From NCBI GenBank assembly GCA_017408585.1, contig JAFQUJ010000016.1:171094-235093 (forward strand): DNA of 64,000 nt, read 5' to 3'. Made by a program: the position numbers and the translations under genes. Shown one piece after another: positions 50,872 to 59,601 of the stretch (positions are counted from its first letter, which is position 1; the number at the start of each line of letters is the position of its first letter). Below the pieces are notes generated by a model, which was not told the DNA's origin, did no database searches, and saw only the letters and a list, made by a program, of their open reading frames with translations. The DNA is from Clostridia bacterium (GTDB lineage: Bacteria; Bacillota; Clostridia; Oscillospirales; CAG-272).

Positions 50872-52248
50872 ATGGCTATCGAAAATACGCACATTTCGTA
50901 TTATGAGCTTGACAGAGCCTTTAAGAAGGCTAAGAGCGTGTTTTTTATTGGAATTGGTGGAATTTCCATGAGCGCGCTGGCTGAGTATTGTCTTTTTCTT
51001 GGCAAGGGCGTTTTCGGCTATGACAGGACAAGGGGCGAGGAATGTAAGCGCCTTGAGGGGCGTGCGCATATTCGATATTGCTCAACAACTGACAGCGTGC
51101 GAGGCATGGGGCTTGTTGTTTTCTCGTGTGCGATTGACGAGAATTGCTTTGAGCTTGTCGAGGCTAGGCGTCTTGGGATTTTGTGCGTATCTCGAGCTAA
51201 TTTTCTTGGATACATTATGGCAGATTTCAAATGTAGAATTGGTGTGAGTGGTATGCATGGCAAGAGCACCACAACCGCTATGCTATCTCGCATTTTTGAG
51301 TGTGCCGGGCGAGAGCCGACTGTGATTTGTGGCGCTAAGATGCGTGAGCATGGCTCGCAATTTCTTTTTGGCACAGGACAGGATTTTATTTTTGAGGCGT
51401 GCGAATACATGAATTCGTTTTTGAATTTTGCACCAACTGACGCGATTGTGACAAACATAGACCTCGACCACCCCGATTTTTTCACATCGCTCTCTCAAAT
51501 TAAGAGCTCCTTTCAGGAGTACATTTTAGGAGCTAGGCGTGTTTTCGTTAATGCTGACGACAAAAACAGCTCTGCTCTATTACACCCCTTTAAAATAAGC
51601 TTTGGCATTGAAAATAGTGCGGATTATATGGCTAAAATCGACACAGGGATGGGTAAAAATAGCTTTTCAGTGCTTTATCGTGGCAAGGATATAGCTCACA
51701 TTACGCTATGTGAGCTTGGACGGTACAATGTATATAATGCCTTATGTGCGTTTGCGGTGGCAAGCGAGAATGGGATTTCTCACGAGGTGATTTCCGGTGC
51801 TCTATGTGGCTTCAAGGGTAGCGAGAGGCGTCAGGAATATATAAAAAGCGTCATAACAGATGCCAAAAACGGACACACCTCGCCACTTTTTATTGATTAT
51901 GCGCACCATCCAACCGAAATAAAGGCGTCACTTTCAGCGTTTAAGGATATGGGATATAAGAAAATTCTTTGCATTTTTCAAGCACACACCTACTCACGCA
52001 CCTATGCCTTATATGATGAATTTTTGAGTGCATTCAAGAATGCGTGGGAGCTTATTATCACGCCCATATATTCAGCAAGAGAGGAAAACACCTTCCCTAT
52101 AAGTGACGAGGGGTTCGCTAGCGATTTAGGGGCGATTTTCATGAGTGATTATGAGGAGATTGCCAAAAAGGTTCATAATTGTGGCTCTGATCTAGTAGTA
52201 ATCATGGGTGCAGGTGACATTCTTTTACTAAAAAATTATATAAATTGA
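50872..52248 (+). CDS. murC: UDP-N-acetylmuramate-L-alanine ligase
   Basis: ATP-dependent Mur ligase adding the first amino acid of the peptidoglycan stem peptide. The 458 residues show the UDP-binding FFIGIGGISMSALAEYC near 27, the P-loop GVSGMHGKSTTTAML near 125, NIDLDHPDFF near 200 and FIDYAHHPTEIKASL near 345. It lacks the longer Mpl recycling ligase features. The ATG at 50872 is preceded by AAGGAG at ten bases; a TTG two codons earlier is possible. Confidence 0.9.
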   Translation: MAIENTHISYYELDRAFKKAKSVFFIGIGGISMSALAEYCLFLGKGVFGYDRTRGEECKRLEGRAHIRYCSTTDSVRGMGLVVFSCAIDENCFELVEARRLGILCVSRANFLGYIMADFKCRIGVSGMHGKSTTTAMLSRIFECAGREPTVICGAKMREHGSQFLFGTGQDFIFEACEYMNSFLNFAPTDAIVTNIDLDHPDFFTSLSQIKSSFQEYILGARRVFVNADDKNSSALLHPFKISFGIENSADYMAKIDTGMGKNSFSVLYRGKDIAHITLCELGRYNVYNALCAFAVASENGISHEVISGALCGFKGSERRQEYIKSVITDAKNGHTSPLFIDYAHHPTEIKASLSAFKDMGYKKILCIFQAHTYSRTYALYDEFLSAFKNAWELIITPIYSAREENTFPISDEGFASDLGAIFMSDYEEIAKKVHNCGSDLVVIMGAGDILLLKNYIN

Positions 52249-52257
52249 ATTTTATTC

Positions 52258-52286
52258 TTTACTTTAAGAAAAAAGTGTGGTAAAAT
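52258..52286 (+). promoter_or_regulatory. Candidate promoter of the methyltransferase gene
   Basis: TTTACT (52258-52263), 17 bases, TAAAAT (52281-52286), directly after murC. Confidence 0.55.
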
Positions 52287-52316
52287 ACCTTATACGATTT
52301 TTTAGGGGGTGCTATT

Positions 52317-53084
52317 ATGGGATCACAATACAGCTCGATTGCGGGGGCTTATGATGCTCTCAATGCTGATTTTGACTACTCTGCTTATGCTAAATATATT
52401 GATTCTCAAATTAAAAAGCACCAAAAATGCGACACCTCGCTCGTTCTTGACCTTGCTTGTGGCACAGGCAAGATGACCTTTCTTCTGCGAGAGATGGGGT
52501 ATGATATGACCGGTGTTGACATAAGCGAGGATATGCTCTCTTGCGCAAGAGATATTTCATATGAGATGGGAATAGACGATATTCTCTGGCTTTGTCAGAG
52601 TATGCAAGGCTTTGAGCTTTACGGCACGGTTGATGCGTGCGTATGCTGTCTTGATAGTCTAAATTATCTTACTAAGCTAGATGACCTTAAAAAATGCCTC
52701 GCGCTTGTGCATAATTATCTTATCCCCGATGGTGTGTTTGTTTTTGATATGAATACGCCTTATCGATTTAAAAGTGTTTATGCTCAAAATGCTTACATTT
52801 TAGAGTGTGATGGTGCTCTTTGCGCTTGGCAAAACGATTATAACGAGCGCTCCGGTCTTTGCAAATTCTATCTTAGTCTTTTTGAGGAAAACGAGGACGG
52901 ATTATATGAGCGCTCCGACGAGGTACAAACCGAGCGCGCATACTCAAAAAAGAAAATTTTAGAGCTTTTAAAGAGTACCGGCTTTGAGGTTCTTGACATT
53001 CATGGCTCGCTTGATGGCAAGTGTGTCGAGGACAATGACGAGAAATGGTTTTTCACCGTTAGGTGCATAAAGGAACAAAAATAA
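52317..53084 (+). CDS. Class I SAM-dependent methyltransferase
   Basis: The 255-residue Rossmann-fold methyltransferase has SAM motif I VLDLACGTGKMTFLL near 44, motif II acidic TGVDISEDML and motif post-I. The N-terminus YSSIAGAYDALNADFDYSAYAKYI is typical of the YodH/YjhP-like cytoplasmic group annotated only by fold. The substrate is unknown. It precedes hslO by 31 bp and probably shares its transcript. Confidence 0.85.
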   Translation: MGSQYSSIAGAYDALNADFDYSAYAKYIDSQIKKHQKCDTSLVLDLACGTGKMTFLLREMGYDMTGVDISEDMLSCARDISYEMGIDDILWLCQSMQGFELYGTVDACVCCLDSLNYLTKLDDLKKCLALVHNYLIPDGVFVFDMNTPYRFKSVYAQNAYILECDGALCAWQNDYNERSGLCKFYLSLFEENEDGLYERSDEVQTERAYSKKKILELLKSTGFEVLDIHGSLDGKCVEDNDEKWFFTVRCIKEQK

Positions 53085-53115
53085 AAATAATGTGGGAGCT
53101 CCACAAGGAGAAATT

Positions 53116-54012
53116 ATGGCTAAAAATCAATCAAAAATTCTTCGCGCTATGACAAGAGACGGTAGCGCAAGAGCGTATGTTATAAATTCAACAGACATTG
53201 TAAACACAGCAATCAAATATCACAAGACTGCACCGACAGCCTCGGCGTTACTTGGCAGAACGCTAACTGCAACAAGCGTTATGGGCTGTATGCTTCCCGA
53301 AAATGGAGATGTAATAACTATTGCAGTGCGTGGAAACGGTATTGCGGGAACTACTCTTTGCTGTGCTGACTACTATGGAAATGTTCGTGGCTATGTTGCA
53401 AATCCAATGGCTGACTTGCCTGTAAGAGCTGATGGAAAGCTTGATGTTTCGGGCATTGTTGGTGGTGGAATTTTATCTGTTATGAAGGATGTTGGCGACG
53501 AGGTTCCTTACAATGGCAATATTGAGCTTGTTAGCGGTGAGATTGCCGAGGATATTGCTCAATACTTTGCAACAAGCGAGCAAACTCCTACTCTTTGCGC
53601 CCTCGGTGTGCTTATAAATCCCGATTTTTCATGTGCCGGTGCTGGTGGCGTTTTCGTTCAGCTACTTCCCTTTCCCGACGAGGCTATAATTCCTAAGCTT
53701 GAGGAAAATGCGAAAAAGCTCTCGGGCTTATCTCACAAATTCGCACAGGGACTTTCAAACGAGGATATTTTGAAAATCGCTCTTGATGGCATCGAATATG
53801 ACCTATTTGACGAAATTGATGTTGATTACAAATGCGACTGCTCTCGTGAGCGCACAGGCAGAGCTCTTATGAGCCTTGGCAAGGCTGAGGTTATGGAAAT
53901 CTTTGACGAGGCAAGGGAAAAGGGCGAAAAGGAAATCGTCGAGCTTGAATGTCATTTTTGCGACAAAAAATACACCTTCACTCGTGACGAGGCGTTAAAG
54001 CTATTTAACTAA
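53116..54012 (+). CDS. hslO: Redox-regulated chaperone Hsp33
   Basis: Holdase chaperone activated by oxidative unfolding. The 298 residues show the N-terminal core (ILRAMTRDGSARAYVINST, ATSVMGCMLPENGD, GGGILSVMKD) and the C-terminal zinc switch YKCDCSRERTGRAL with ECHFCDKKYTF, i.e. CxC plus CxxC. The start at 53116 follows AAGGAG five bases upstream; an earlier in-frame ATG lacks one. Confidence 0.94.
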   Translation: MAKNQSKILRAMTRDGSARAYVINSTDIVNTAIKYHKTAPTASALLGRTLTATSVMGCMLPENGDVITIAVRGNGIAGTTLCCADYYGNVRGYVANPMADLPVRADGKLDVSGIVGGGILSVMKDVGDEVPYNGNIELVSGEIAEDIAQYFATSEQTPTLCALGVLINPDFSCAGAGGVFVQLLPFPDEAIIPKLEENAKKLSGLSHKFAQGLSNEDILKIALDGIEYDLFDEIDVDYKCDCSRERTGRALMSLGKAEVMEIFDEAREKGEKEIVELECHFCDKKYTFTRDEALKLFN

Positions 54013-54044
54013 CATACTTTTTCTTTACTAAAAAGAAAAAGTAT
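54013..54044 (+). terminator. Hairpin after hslO
   Basis: CATACTTTTTCTTT pairs with AAAGAAAAAGTATG around a short loop, immediately after the stop codon. The T-run is weak, and the right arm belongs to the first tandem repeat copy. Confidence 0.55.
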
Positions 54045-54353
54045 GCAAAAAGAAAAGATGCTAAGGACTAACTTATTGAAATTTTGCAAACCAAATCACT
54101 ATTAACAAAATATAGATTTCTCTTGCTAAAAAGAAAAAGTATGCAAAAAGAAAAGATGCTAAGGACTAACTTATTGAAATTTTGCAAACTAAATCGCCAT
54201 TAACAAAATGCAGATTTTTCTTGCTAAAAAGAAAAGTATGCAAAAAGAAAAGACACTAAGGCTTAACTTATTGAAATTTTGCAAACCAAATCGCCATTAA
54301 CAAAATGCAGATTTCTCTTGCTAAAAAGAAAAAGTATGCAAAAAGAAACGAAA
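54028..54353. repeat. 98-bp tandem repeat, about 3.3 copies
   Basis: Copies begin at 54028, 54126, 54224 and 54321 (last one partial, about 30 bp). Each starts CTAAAAAGAAAAAGTATGC and contains ACTTATTGAAATTTTGCAAA. Copies differ by a few substitutions and one lost A in the third. All frames are closed by stops, and there are no unique spacers, so it is neither coding nor a CRISPR. The rest of the gap to 54471 holds only the terminator. Confidence 0.95.
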
Positions 54354-54408
54354 CCAACTATTAAATCACAATTATTTGCGATCAATGTCAAAAATATTGA
54401 ATTTAACA

Positions 54409-54437
54409 AAAAAGCTCGACACATTGTCGAGCTTTTT
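54409..54437. terminator. Terminator after trmO
   Basis: AAAAAGCTCGACA and TGTCGAGCTTTTT around CAT; strong in both directions between hslO and the convergent trmO. Confidence 0.88.
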
Positions 54438-54471
54438 GATTTTTTGAAGTGATTTGATTTTGGGAGCGTGA

Positions 54472-55149
54472 TTATATTTTTTCTATTGAGAGAACGGTGA
54501 GGGTTTTATTTTCGACCTTAAATTTTATTTCGCAGTCGGCAAACGGGAAGCCATAGATGCGTTCACTATCGTCGATATAGGCGGGGCGAGGGTCCTCTGC
54601 CAATATTTCAACTAGAATTTCTCGCTTTTTCTGTGGCAAGAGCGCGAGGGTGTTTTCGTCGGCTATGACCTCTAATTTATAATCACCAATTTCGTCGGCG
54701 AAGCCACCTGTTGCGTCGGGAGCGCAATCGGCATTGGGCAGGTATGGCTTAATATCGTAAATTGGAGTTTTATCGACCATATCGACGCCTAAAACATGGA
54801 GAATGTGTCCGTATTTATCGTTTTTTTCGATTTTATCGAGCTTGACAAGAGAGAGTCCTAGTCCATTTGGTCTAAATGGCGAGCGTGTGGCAAAAACGCC
54901 CATTCTTGTGTTTCCGCCCAGCTTAGGAGGGCGAACCGTTGCGTTATATTTTGCGCCCTCGTTTTCCGAAAAGCCCCACACAATCCAAAGGTGCGAAAAG
55001 TGCTCTAAGCCCCTTAATGTGTCGGGATTTCGATATTTTGGCTCAAAAATTATAGTGCCCTCTAGCCTCGCGACGGTTTGGCTCTGTCTTGGTATTCCAA
55101 ATTTGGTTTTAAAATCGGTACGCACTATCGCGATTTTCTCTATTTCCAT
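54472..55149 (-). CDS. trmO: tRNA (N6-threonylcarbamoyladenosine(37)-N6)-methyltransferase TrmO-like
   Basis: SAM-dependent enzyme of the TsaA/YaeB family methylating t6A37 in tRNA-Thr. The 225 residues show KFGIPRQSQTV, LEGTIIFEP, LRGLEHFSHLWIVWGF, the signature RMGVFATRSPFRPNGLGLSLVKL near 97, and DKTPIYDIKPYLPNAD near 133. Its length and C-terminal domain match TrmO. It is a single-gene unit with promoter at 55195-55223. Confidence 0.9.
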   Translation of the reverse strand: MEIEKIAIVRTDFKTKFGIPRQSQTVARLEGTIIFEPKYRNPDTLRGLEHFSHLWIVWGFSENEGAKYNATVRPPKLGGNTRMGVFATRSPFRPNGLGLSLVKLDKIEKNDKYGHILHVLGVDMVDKTPIYDIKPYLPNADCAPDATGGFADEIGDYKLEVIADENTLALLPQKKREILVEILAEDPRPAYIDDSERIYGFPFADCEIKFKVENKTLTVLSIEKI

Positions 55150-55194
55150 TTTTCTTCTCTCTTTTTTGATTTTGCCGTTTTGCTTTACTCTTAT

Positions 55195-55223
55195 ATGCTA
55201 TCATTTATTTTGAAAAAAGTCAA
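55195..55223 (-). promoter_or_regulatory. Promoter of trmO
   Basis: Minus-strand TTGACT (55218-55223), 17 bases, TAGCAT (55195-55200). Confidence 0.7.
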
Positions 55224-55231
55224 GTTTTAAC

Positions 55232-55260
55232 TTGAAGTTATTTCGTTTTTGGTGTAAAAT
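55232..55260 (+). promoter_or_regulatory. Promoter of the ribokinase gene
   Basis: TTGAAG (55232-55237), 17 bases, TAAAAT (55255-55260). Confidence 0.7.
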
Positions 55261-55292
55261 GGTATTGTATAATTTTTTGTGAGGTTTATTCT

Positions 55293-56219
55293 ATGAAAAA
55301 TAAGATTTTAGTTGTTAGCTCTGCTAATATGGATATGGTGCTTGACATTGACAGAGTACCAAATGCAGGTCAAACTGTAATTGACATGGGCTCTTACACC
55401 TATGTTCCCGGTGGCAAGGGTGCAAATTCAGCGCTTGCGTTTGCCCGTCTTGGTGGCAATTGCACCTTTTTAACAAGGGTTGGATCTGACGCAAATGGTG
55501 AGGCGCTCGTTTCTCTTTATGAGCGCGAGGGCATCAACACCTCTTATATTAAGAAAGACGAGAGTGCGCCCACGGGGCTCGCGACAATTTTCGTTGAAAA
55601 AAGCGGTCAAAATCGCATAATTGTTTTTGCCGGCGCTAACCAAAAAATCGACACAGGGTCGATTGATTGCGCCATGGACAGCGATATTGACGCACTATAT
55701 ATGCAATTTGAAATTAACTATGACGCAATTCTCTATTCTGCCAAAAAAGCGAGCGAAAAGGGTGTGCCGATTTTCATTGATGCAGGTGCTATCAAGCGTG
55801 ATTTTCCGTTTGAGGCTCTGCCCGAGCTTGAAATTTTCTCTCCAAACGAAAGCGAGGCATACGAGATTACAGGCATTATGCCGGATAGCGATAAGAGGTG
55901 TCTTGATGTTGCTCTTGCGCTTTCCAAGCTTGTTTGTGCAAAGTACATTGTCATAAAGCTAGGTGGGCGTGGCGCTTATGTTTTTGATGGTGCTAACGGT
56001 AAATTCATGCCAACCTATGATATTGAGGTTGTCGATACAACCGCCGCGGGTGATGCCTTTACCGCAGGACTAACTCTTGAATATCTACGCTGTGGCGACA
56101 TTTACAGAGCCTGTGAATTTGCGAACGCAACAGGCACTCTTACGGTATCAAGGAAGGGTGCATCAAGCTCTATACCAAGTGAGACTGAGGTTGAGGCTTT
56201 TTTAAAAAGCGTTAAATAG
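55293..56219 (+). CDS. rbsK: Ribokinase
   Basis: PfkB-family kinase phosphorylating D-ribose at O5. The 308 residues have the ribokinase N-terminal signature VPGGKGANSALAFARLGG near 40, TFLTRVGSDANGE, and the catalytic PfkB C-terminal motif DTTAAGDAFTAGL near 252 with Asp base. No rbs transporter is adjacent. PfkB specificity is hard to fix, so another pentose or nucleoside substrate is possible. Confidence 0.88.
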   Translation: MKNKILVVSSANMDMVLDIDRVPNAGQTVIDMGSYTYVPGGKGANSALAFARLGGNCTFLTRVGSDANGEALVSLYEREGINTSYIKKDESAPTGLATIFVEKSGQNRIIVFAGANQKIDTGSIDCAMDSDIDALYMQFEINYDAILYSAKKASEKGVPIFIDAGAIKRDFPFEALPELEIFSPNESEAYEITGIMPDSDKRCLDVALALSKLVCAKYIVIKLGGRGAYVFDGANGKFMPTYDIEVVDTTAAGDAFTAGLTLEYLRCGDIYRACEFANATGTLTVSRKGASSSIPSETEVEAFLKSVK

Positions 56220-56244
56220 TCAAAAGAAACCAAGCTATTAAATC

Positions 56245-56270
56245 AAAACGAGCCGAAATCGGCTCGTTTT
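56245..56270. terminator. Bidirectional terminator between rbsK and nadA
   Basis: AAAACGAGCC and GGCTCGTTTT around GAAATC between the convergent genes. Confidence 0.85.
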
Positions 56271-56316
56271 ATGTTTTGAGATTAAAATATATCTTTGATT
56301 GATATACCCGCAGGGC

Positions 56317-57237
56317 TCATTGCCCATAGGATAGCATTGCGTCAATTGAGCGCTTTGCGCCCTCGTAGGTTTCGCTATCCAGGGATATTTCCTCTCCGCC
56401 CTCGCCCGTGAGTGCGTTATACACATTAACAAGCGTTGTTAGGCGCATATCGTGACATACGCAAATCTTTGAAAGCTCAAAAAATCGCTTGTCGGGATAT
56501 TCGTATTGAAGGTGGGACACGATGCTATTATCCGTGCCTATTATAAATTCCTTTTTATCGCTTTTGGAAACGAAGTCCATAATTGCAGTTGTGCTACCGG
56601 CAAAATCGGCGTGTTTTGTAACATCGGCAATACATTCGGGGTGAACGAGGAGCATAGCCTCGGGGTGCTGTTCCCTTGCGTGAAGCACATCACGCTCCGT
56701 AATTCTTGTATGAATTGGGCAACCGCCATCAATAAATATAAAGTTCTTTTCGGGTACTCTTTCGGCAATCCAGCCACCGAGGTTACAGTCGGGGATAAAA
56801 ATTATATTCTTTTGAGGGAGCGCCTTAACAATTTTATAGGCCGATGCCGAGGTTACACAAACATCGCATAGTGCCTTTAATTTTGATGTTGTATTTATGT
56901 ATGCGACAACTGCGTGATCGGGGTATTTCGCCTTTAAAGCCCTTAGCTCATCAAGCTCAAGCTGTTCTGCCATAGGGCAGGTAGCCTCGGGGTGCGACAA
57001 AATCACTCTTTTTTGAGGAGATAGGATTTTTGCAGTTTCCGCCATAAAGCGCACGCCACACATAAGTATATTTTGCTGAGGCGCGCTTTGTGCCCTTTGA
57101 CTAAGTCCAAAGGAGTCGCCAACAAAATCGGCAATTTCAATTATATCGTGAGTTTGATATGCGTGAGCAAGTATGCAAACATCATTTTCTCTTTTTAGGC
57201 GCAGAATTTCCTCCTGCAATTGCTTAGTTGTGAGCAT
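56317..57237 (-). CDS. nadA: Quinolinate synthase
   Basis: [4Fe-4S] enzyme condensing iminoaspartate with dihydroxyacetone phosphate to quinolinate. The 306 residues include ILAHAYQTHDIIEIADFVGDS, cluster Cys in MCGVRFMAETAKIL, FIPDCNLGGWIA and CVCHDMRLTTL, and HPEATCPMAE. The start at 57237 is supported by GGAGGG upstream; an earlier in-frame ATG is not. It is divergent from nadB-nadC-niaR across a 202-bp regulatory region. Confidence 0.94.
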   Translation of the reverse strand: MLTTKQLQEEILRLKRENDVCILAHAYQTHDIIEIADFVGDSFGLSQRAQSAPQQNILMCGVRFMAETAKILSPQKRVILSHPEATCPMAEQLELDELRALKAKYPDHAVVAYINTTSKLKALCDVCVTSASAYKIVKALPQKNIIFIPDCNLGGWIAERVPEKNFIFIDGGCPIHTRITERDVLHAREQHPEAMLLVHPECIADVTKHADFAGSTTAIMDFVSKSDKKEFIIGTDNSIVSHLQYEYPDKRFFELSKICVCHDMRLTTLVNVYNALTGEGGEEISLDSETYEGAKRSIDAMLSYGQ

Positions 57238-57267
57238 TTTCGCCCTCCAAATCAAAAAATTTACACT

Positions 57268-57296
57268 ATTTTACTATATATTTCCTCTCGTGTCAA
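57268..57296 (-). promoter_or_regulatory. Promoter of nadA
   Basis: Minus-strand TTGACA (57291-57296), 17 bases, TAAAAT (57268-57273). Confidence 0.85.
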
Positions 57297-57334
57297 TACA
57301 TAAAAGGAAAAAAGTTGTCATTTATTTTTACATA

Positions 57335-57392
57335 TGTCTTGACACATTCACTCTTATGTGCTAAAATGTTACAGGTCAAGGGATTTCTTGAC
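57335..57392 (+). promoter_or_regulatory. Promoter of nadB-nadC-niaR with candidate NiaR operators
   Basis: TTGACA (57339-57344), 17 bases, TAAAAT (57362-57367). The palindrome TGTC-TT-GACA overlaps the -35, and GTCAAG-N6-CTTGAC (57375-57392) lies just downstream of the start site. Both share the TTGAC half-site and are the natural candidates for the NiaR repressor encoded at the end of this operon. Confidence 0.7.
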
Positions 57393-57439
57393 TTGACAAT
57401 CTTCACAATATTTTTCTTTTTAGATTAAAAGAGGCTTTT

Positions 57440-58726
57440 ATGAAAACAGATGTTTTAATTGTCGGTAGTGGCTGTGCAGGGCTTTATTGCGCCTTAAAGC
57501 TACCACGCGACAAAAAAATCACAATCATTACAAAGGGTGCTCTTCGCGATTGCGATTCATATCTTGCACAGGGTGGAATTTGTGTGCTTCGCGACGAGGG
57601 TGACTACGATGCGTTCTTTGAGGACACGATGCGTGCAGGTCATTATGAGAACGATACGACAAGCGTTGAGCTAATGATAAAAAATTCGAGGGCGGTAATT
57701 GACGACCTAATCTCTTACGGGGTTGAATTTGCCCGTGAGGAAGATGGCTCACTTGCCTATACAAGAGAGGGTGCGCACTCAAATCACAGAATTTTATATT
57801 ATCAGGATATAACCGGCAAGGCGATAACCGAGGGTCTTATTTGCGCTGTCAGCAAGCTTGATAATGTGACCATTTTGGAGTATGTAACGCTTCTTGACAT
57901 TATCGAGCGTGACGGCGAATGCTTTGGTGGCGTTATAAGGCGTAAAAATGGCACGCTTGACATAATCGAGAGCGATTTTACTGTGCTTGCGACAGGTGGA
58001 ATTGGCGGTCTGTTTGCACACTCAACTAACTTTCCACACCTAACAGGTGATGCTCTTGCGATTGCGTTAAAGCACAAAATTAGATTAAAGGATATAAACT
58101 ACATACAAATTCACCCGACCACGCTTTATGTTGAGGGTCAAAGTGGGCGTAGCTTTTTGATTTCAGAGAGCGTGCGTGGCGAGGGTGCGCTTTTATATAA
58201 TAAAAATATGGAGCGCTTCACAAACGAGCTTCTTCCTCGTGACAAGCTGACAGAGGCAATTTTTCACCAAATGGCGCTTGATGGCACGGAGTTTGTTTGG
58301 GAGGATTTACGCACTATTCCAAGGGACGAGCTTCTGTCGCACTTTCCTAACATTATTGAGGCGTGCAGGCGCGCAGGCTATGACCCGTTGAACGAGTGTA
58401 TTCCCGTTGTTCCCGCTCAGCACTATTTTATGGGTGGAATTTGGGTTGACCACAACAGTAAAAGCTCAATGGAGCGCTTATGGGCGATTGGCGAAACCGC
58501 TTGTAACGGTGTTCACGGAAAAAACCGTCTTGCGAGCAATTCTCTGCTTGAAAGCCTTGTGTTTGCTTCTCTTGCGTCAAATGACATTAGGACAAGCAAA
58601 ATGGGCGAGGGTGTGTTTGATTTTGGTTCTATTTGTCTTGACTTATACGAGGACGAGACGATTGAGGCTGAATACAAAAAAATCGTGCTTGACGAAATCG
58701 AGCGTGTAAATAATATTAACAAATAA
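57440..58726 (+). CDS. nadB: L-aspartate oxidase
   Basis: FAD enzyme oxidising L-aspartate to iminoaspartate, the first step of NAD synthesis. It begins with the dinucleotide motif VLIVGSGCAGLYCALKL, then SYLAQGGICVL, the catalytic region HPTTLYVEGQSGRSFLISESVRGEGALL near 230, and GGIWVDHNSKSSMERLWAIGETACNGVHGKNRLASNSLLE near 335. At 428 residues it lacks the C-terminal helical domain of the E. coli enzyme, as in many anaerobes, where fumarate or another acceptor replaces oxygen. Confidence 0.93.
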   Translation: MKTDVLIVGSGCAGLYCALKLPRDKKITIITKGALRDCDSYLAQGGICVLRDEGDYDAFFEDTMRAGHYENDTTSVELMIKNSRAVIDDLISYGVEFAREEDGSLAYTREGAHSNHRILYYQDITGKAITEGLICAVSKLDNVTILEYVTLLDIIERDGECFGGVIRRKNGTLDIIESDFTVLATGGIGGLFAHSTNFPHLTGDALAIALKHKIRLKDINYIQIHPTTLYVEGQSGRSFLISESVRGEGALLYNKNMERFTNELLPRDKLTEAIFHQMALDGTEFVWEDLRTIPRDELLSHFPNIIEACRRAGYDPLNECIPVVPAQHYFMGGIWVDHNSKSSMERLWAIGETACNGVHGKNRLASNSLLESLVFASLASNDIRTSKMGEGVFDFGSICLDLYEDETIEAEYKKIVLDEIERVNNINK

Positions 58727-58738
58727 GGAGATTTTGAT

Positions 58739-59593
58739 ATGTTTGATGAGGTTACTTTAAGATTACAGGTTGATCCACTTATTTTGAGTGCGCTAAGAGA
58801 GGATATTACAAGTGACGATGTTTCGACTAACAGCGTTATGCCTGTTGCGACTCGTGGTGAGGTGGACTTGATTTGCAAGGAGGACGGAATTCTTTGCGGT
58901 ATGCAGATATTTATGAGAGTTTTCACCCTGCTTGACGAGAAAACCGAGTTCGAGGTTTTTGCAAACGATGGCGATAAAATCACGAAGGGACAGCTACTTG
59001 CGCGTGTGCGTGGCGACATTCGTGTGCTACTTAGCGGTGAGAGAACTGCGCTTAATTATATGCAAAGAATGAGTGGAATTGCGACCTATACTCGCTCCGT
59101 TGCCGACCTTCTTGTTGGTACTAAGACAAAGCTTCTTGACACAAGAAAAACCAGTCCCAACAATCGTATTTTTGAAAAATATTCCGTTCGTGTTGGTGGT
59201 GGCACAAATCACCGCTACAACCTAAGCGACGGTGTTCTATTAAAGGATAATCACATAGGCGCAGCGGGCTCGGTTGCCAAGGCTATTCTTATGGCGAAGG
59301 AGTACGCTCCGTTTGTGCGCAAGATTGAGGTTGAGGTTGAAAGCTACGAGATGGTGGTTGAGGCAATCGAGGCAGGCGCTGACATTATCATGCTTGACAA
59401 TATGAGCCACGAGGAGATGAAGCGCTCAATTGAGTTTATCAATGGCAGAGCCGAGATTGAGGTGTCCGGAAATGTTACAAGAGAAAACATTGCGCGTCTT
59501 TGCGACCTTGGCGTTGACTTTATTTCAAGTGGTGCGCTAACTCACTCTGCACCTATTCTTGACCTTTCGCTTAAAAATCTTCACGCAATATGA
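58739..59593 (+). CDS. nadC: Nicotinate-nucleotide pyrophosphorylase (carboxylating)
   Basis: Converts quinolinate and PRPP to nicotinate mononucleotide. The 284 residues show LREDITSDDVSTNSVM, the signature ERTALNYMQRMSGIATYTRSV near 100, DTRKTSPNNRIFEKYSVRVGGGTNHRYNLSDGVLLKDNHI, and VEVESYEMVVEAIEAGADIIMLDNM. It is 12 bp after nadB; niaR follows 8 bp downstream. Confidence 0.95.
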   Translation: MFDEVTLRLQVDPLILSALREDITSDDVSTNSVMPVATRGEVDLICKEDGILCGMQIFMRVFTLLDEKTEFEVFANDGDKITKGQLLARVRGDIRVLLSGERTALNYMQRMSGIATYTRSVADLLVGTKTKLLDTRKTSPNNRIFEKYSVRVGGGTNHRYNLSDGVLLKDNHIGAAGSVAKAILMAKEYAPFVRKIEVEVESYEMVVEAIEAGADIIMLDNMSHEEMKRSIEFINGRAEIEVSGNVTRENIARLCDLGVDFISSGALTHSAPILDLSLKNLHAI

Positions 59594-59601
59594 GGTGACA
59601 T

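Noticed and set aside
54028..54353. CRISPR array
   Set aside because: Units of 98 bp are repeated end to end with no unique spacers and no cas genes are near.
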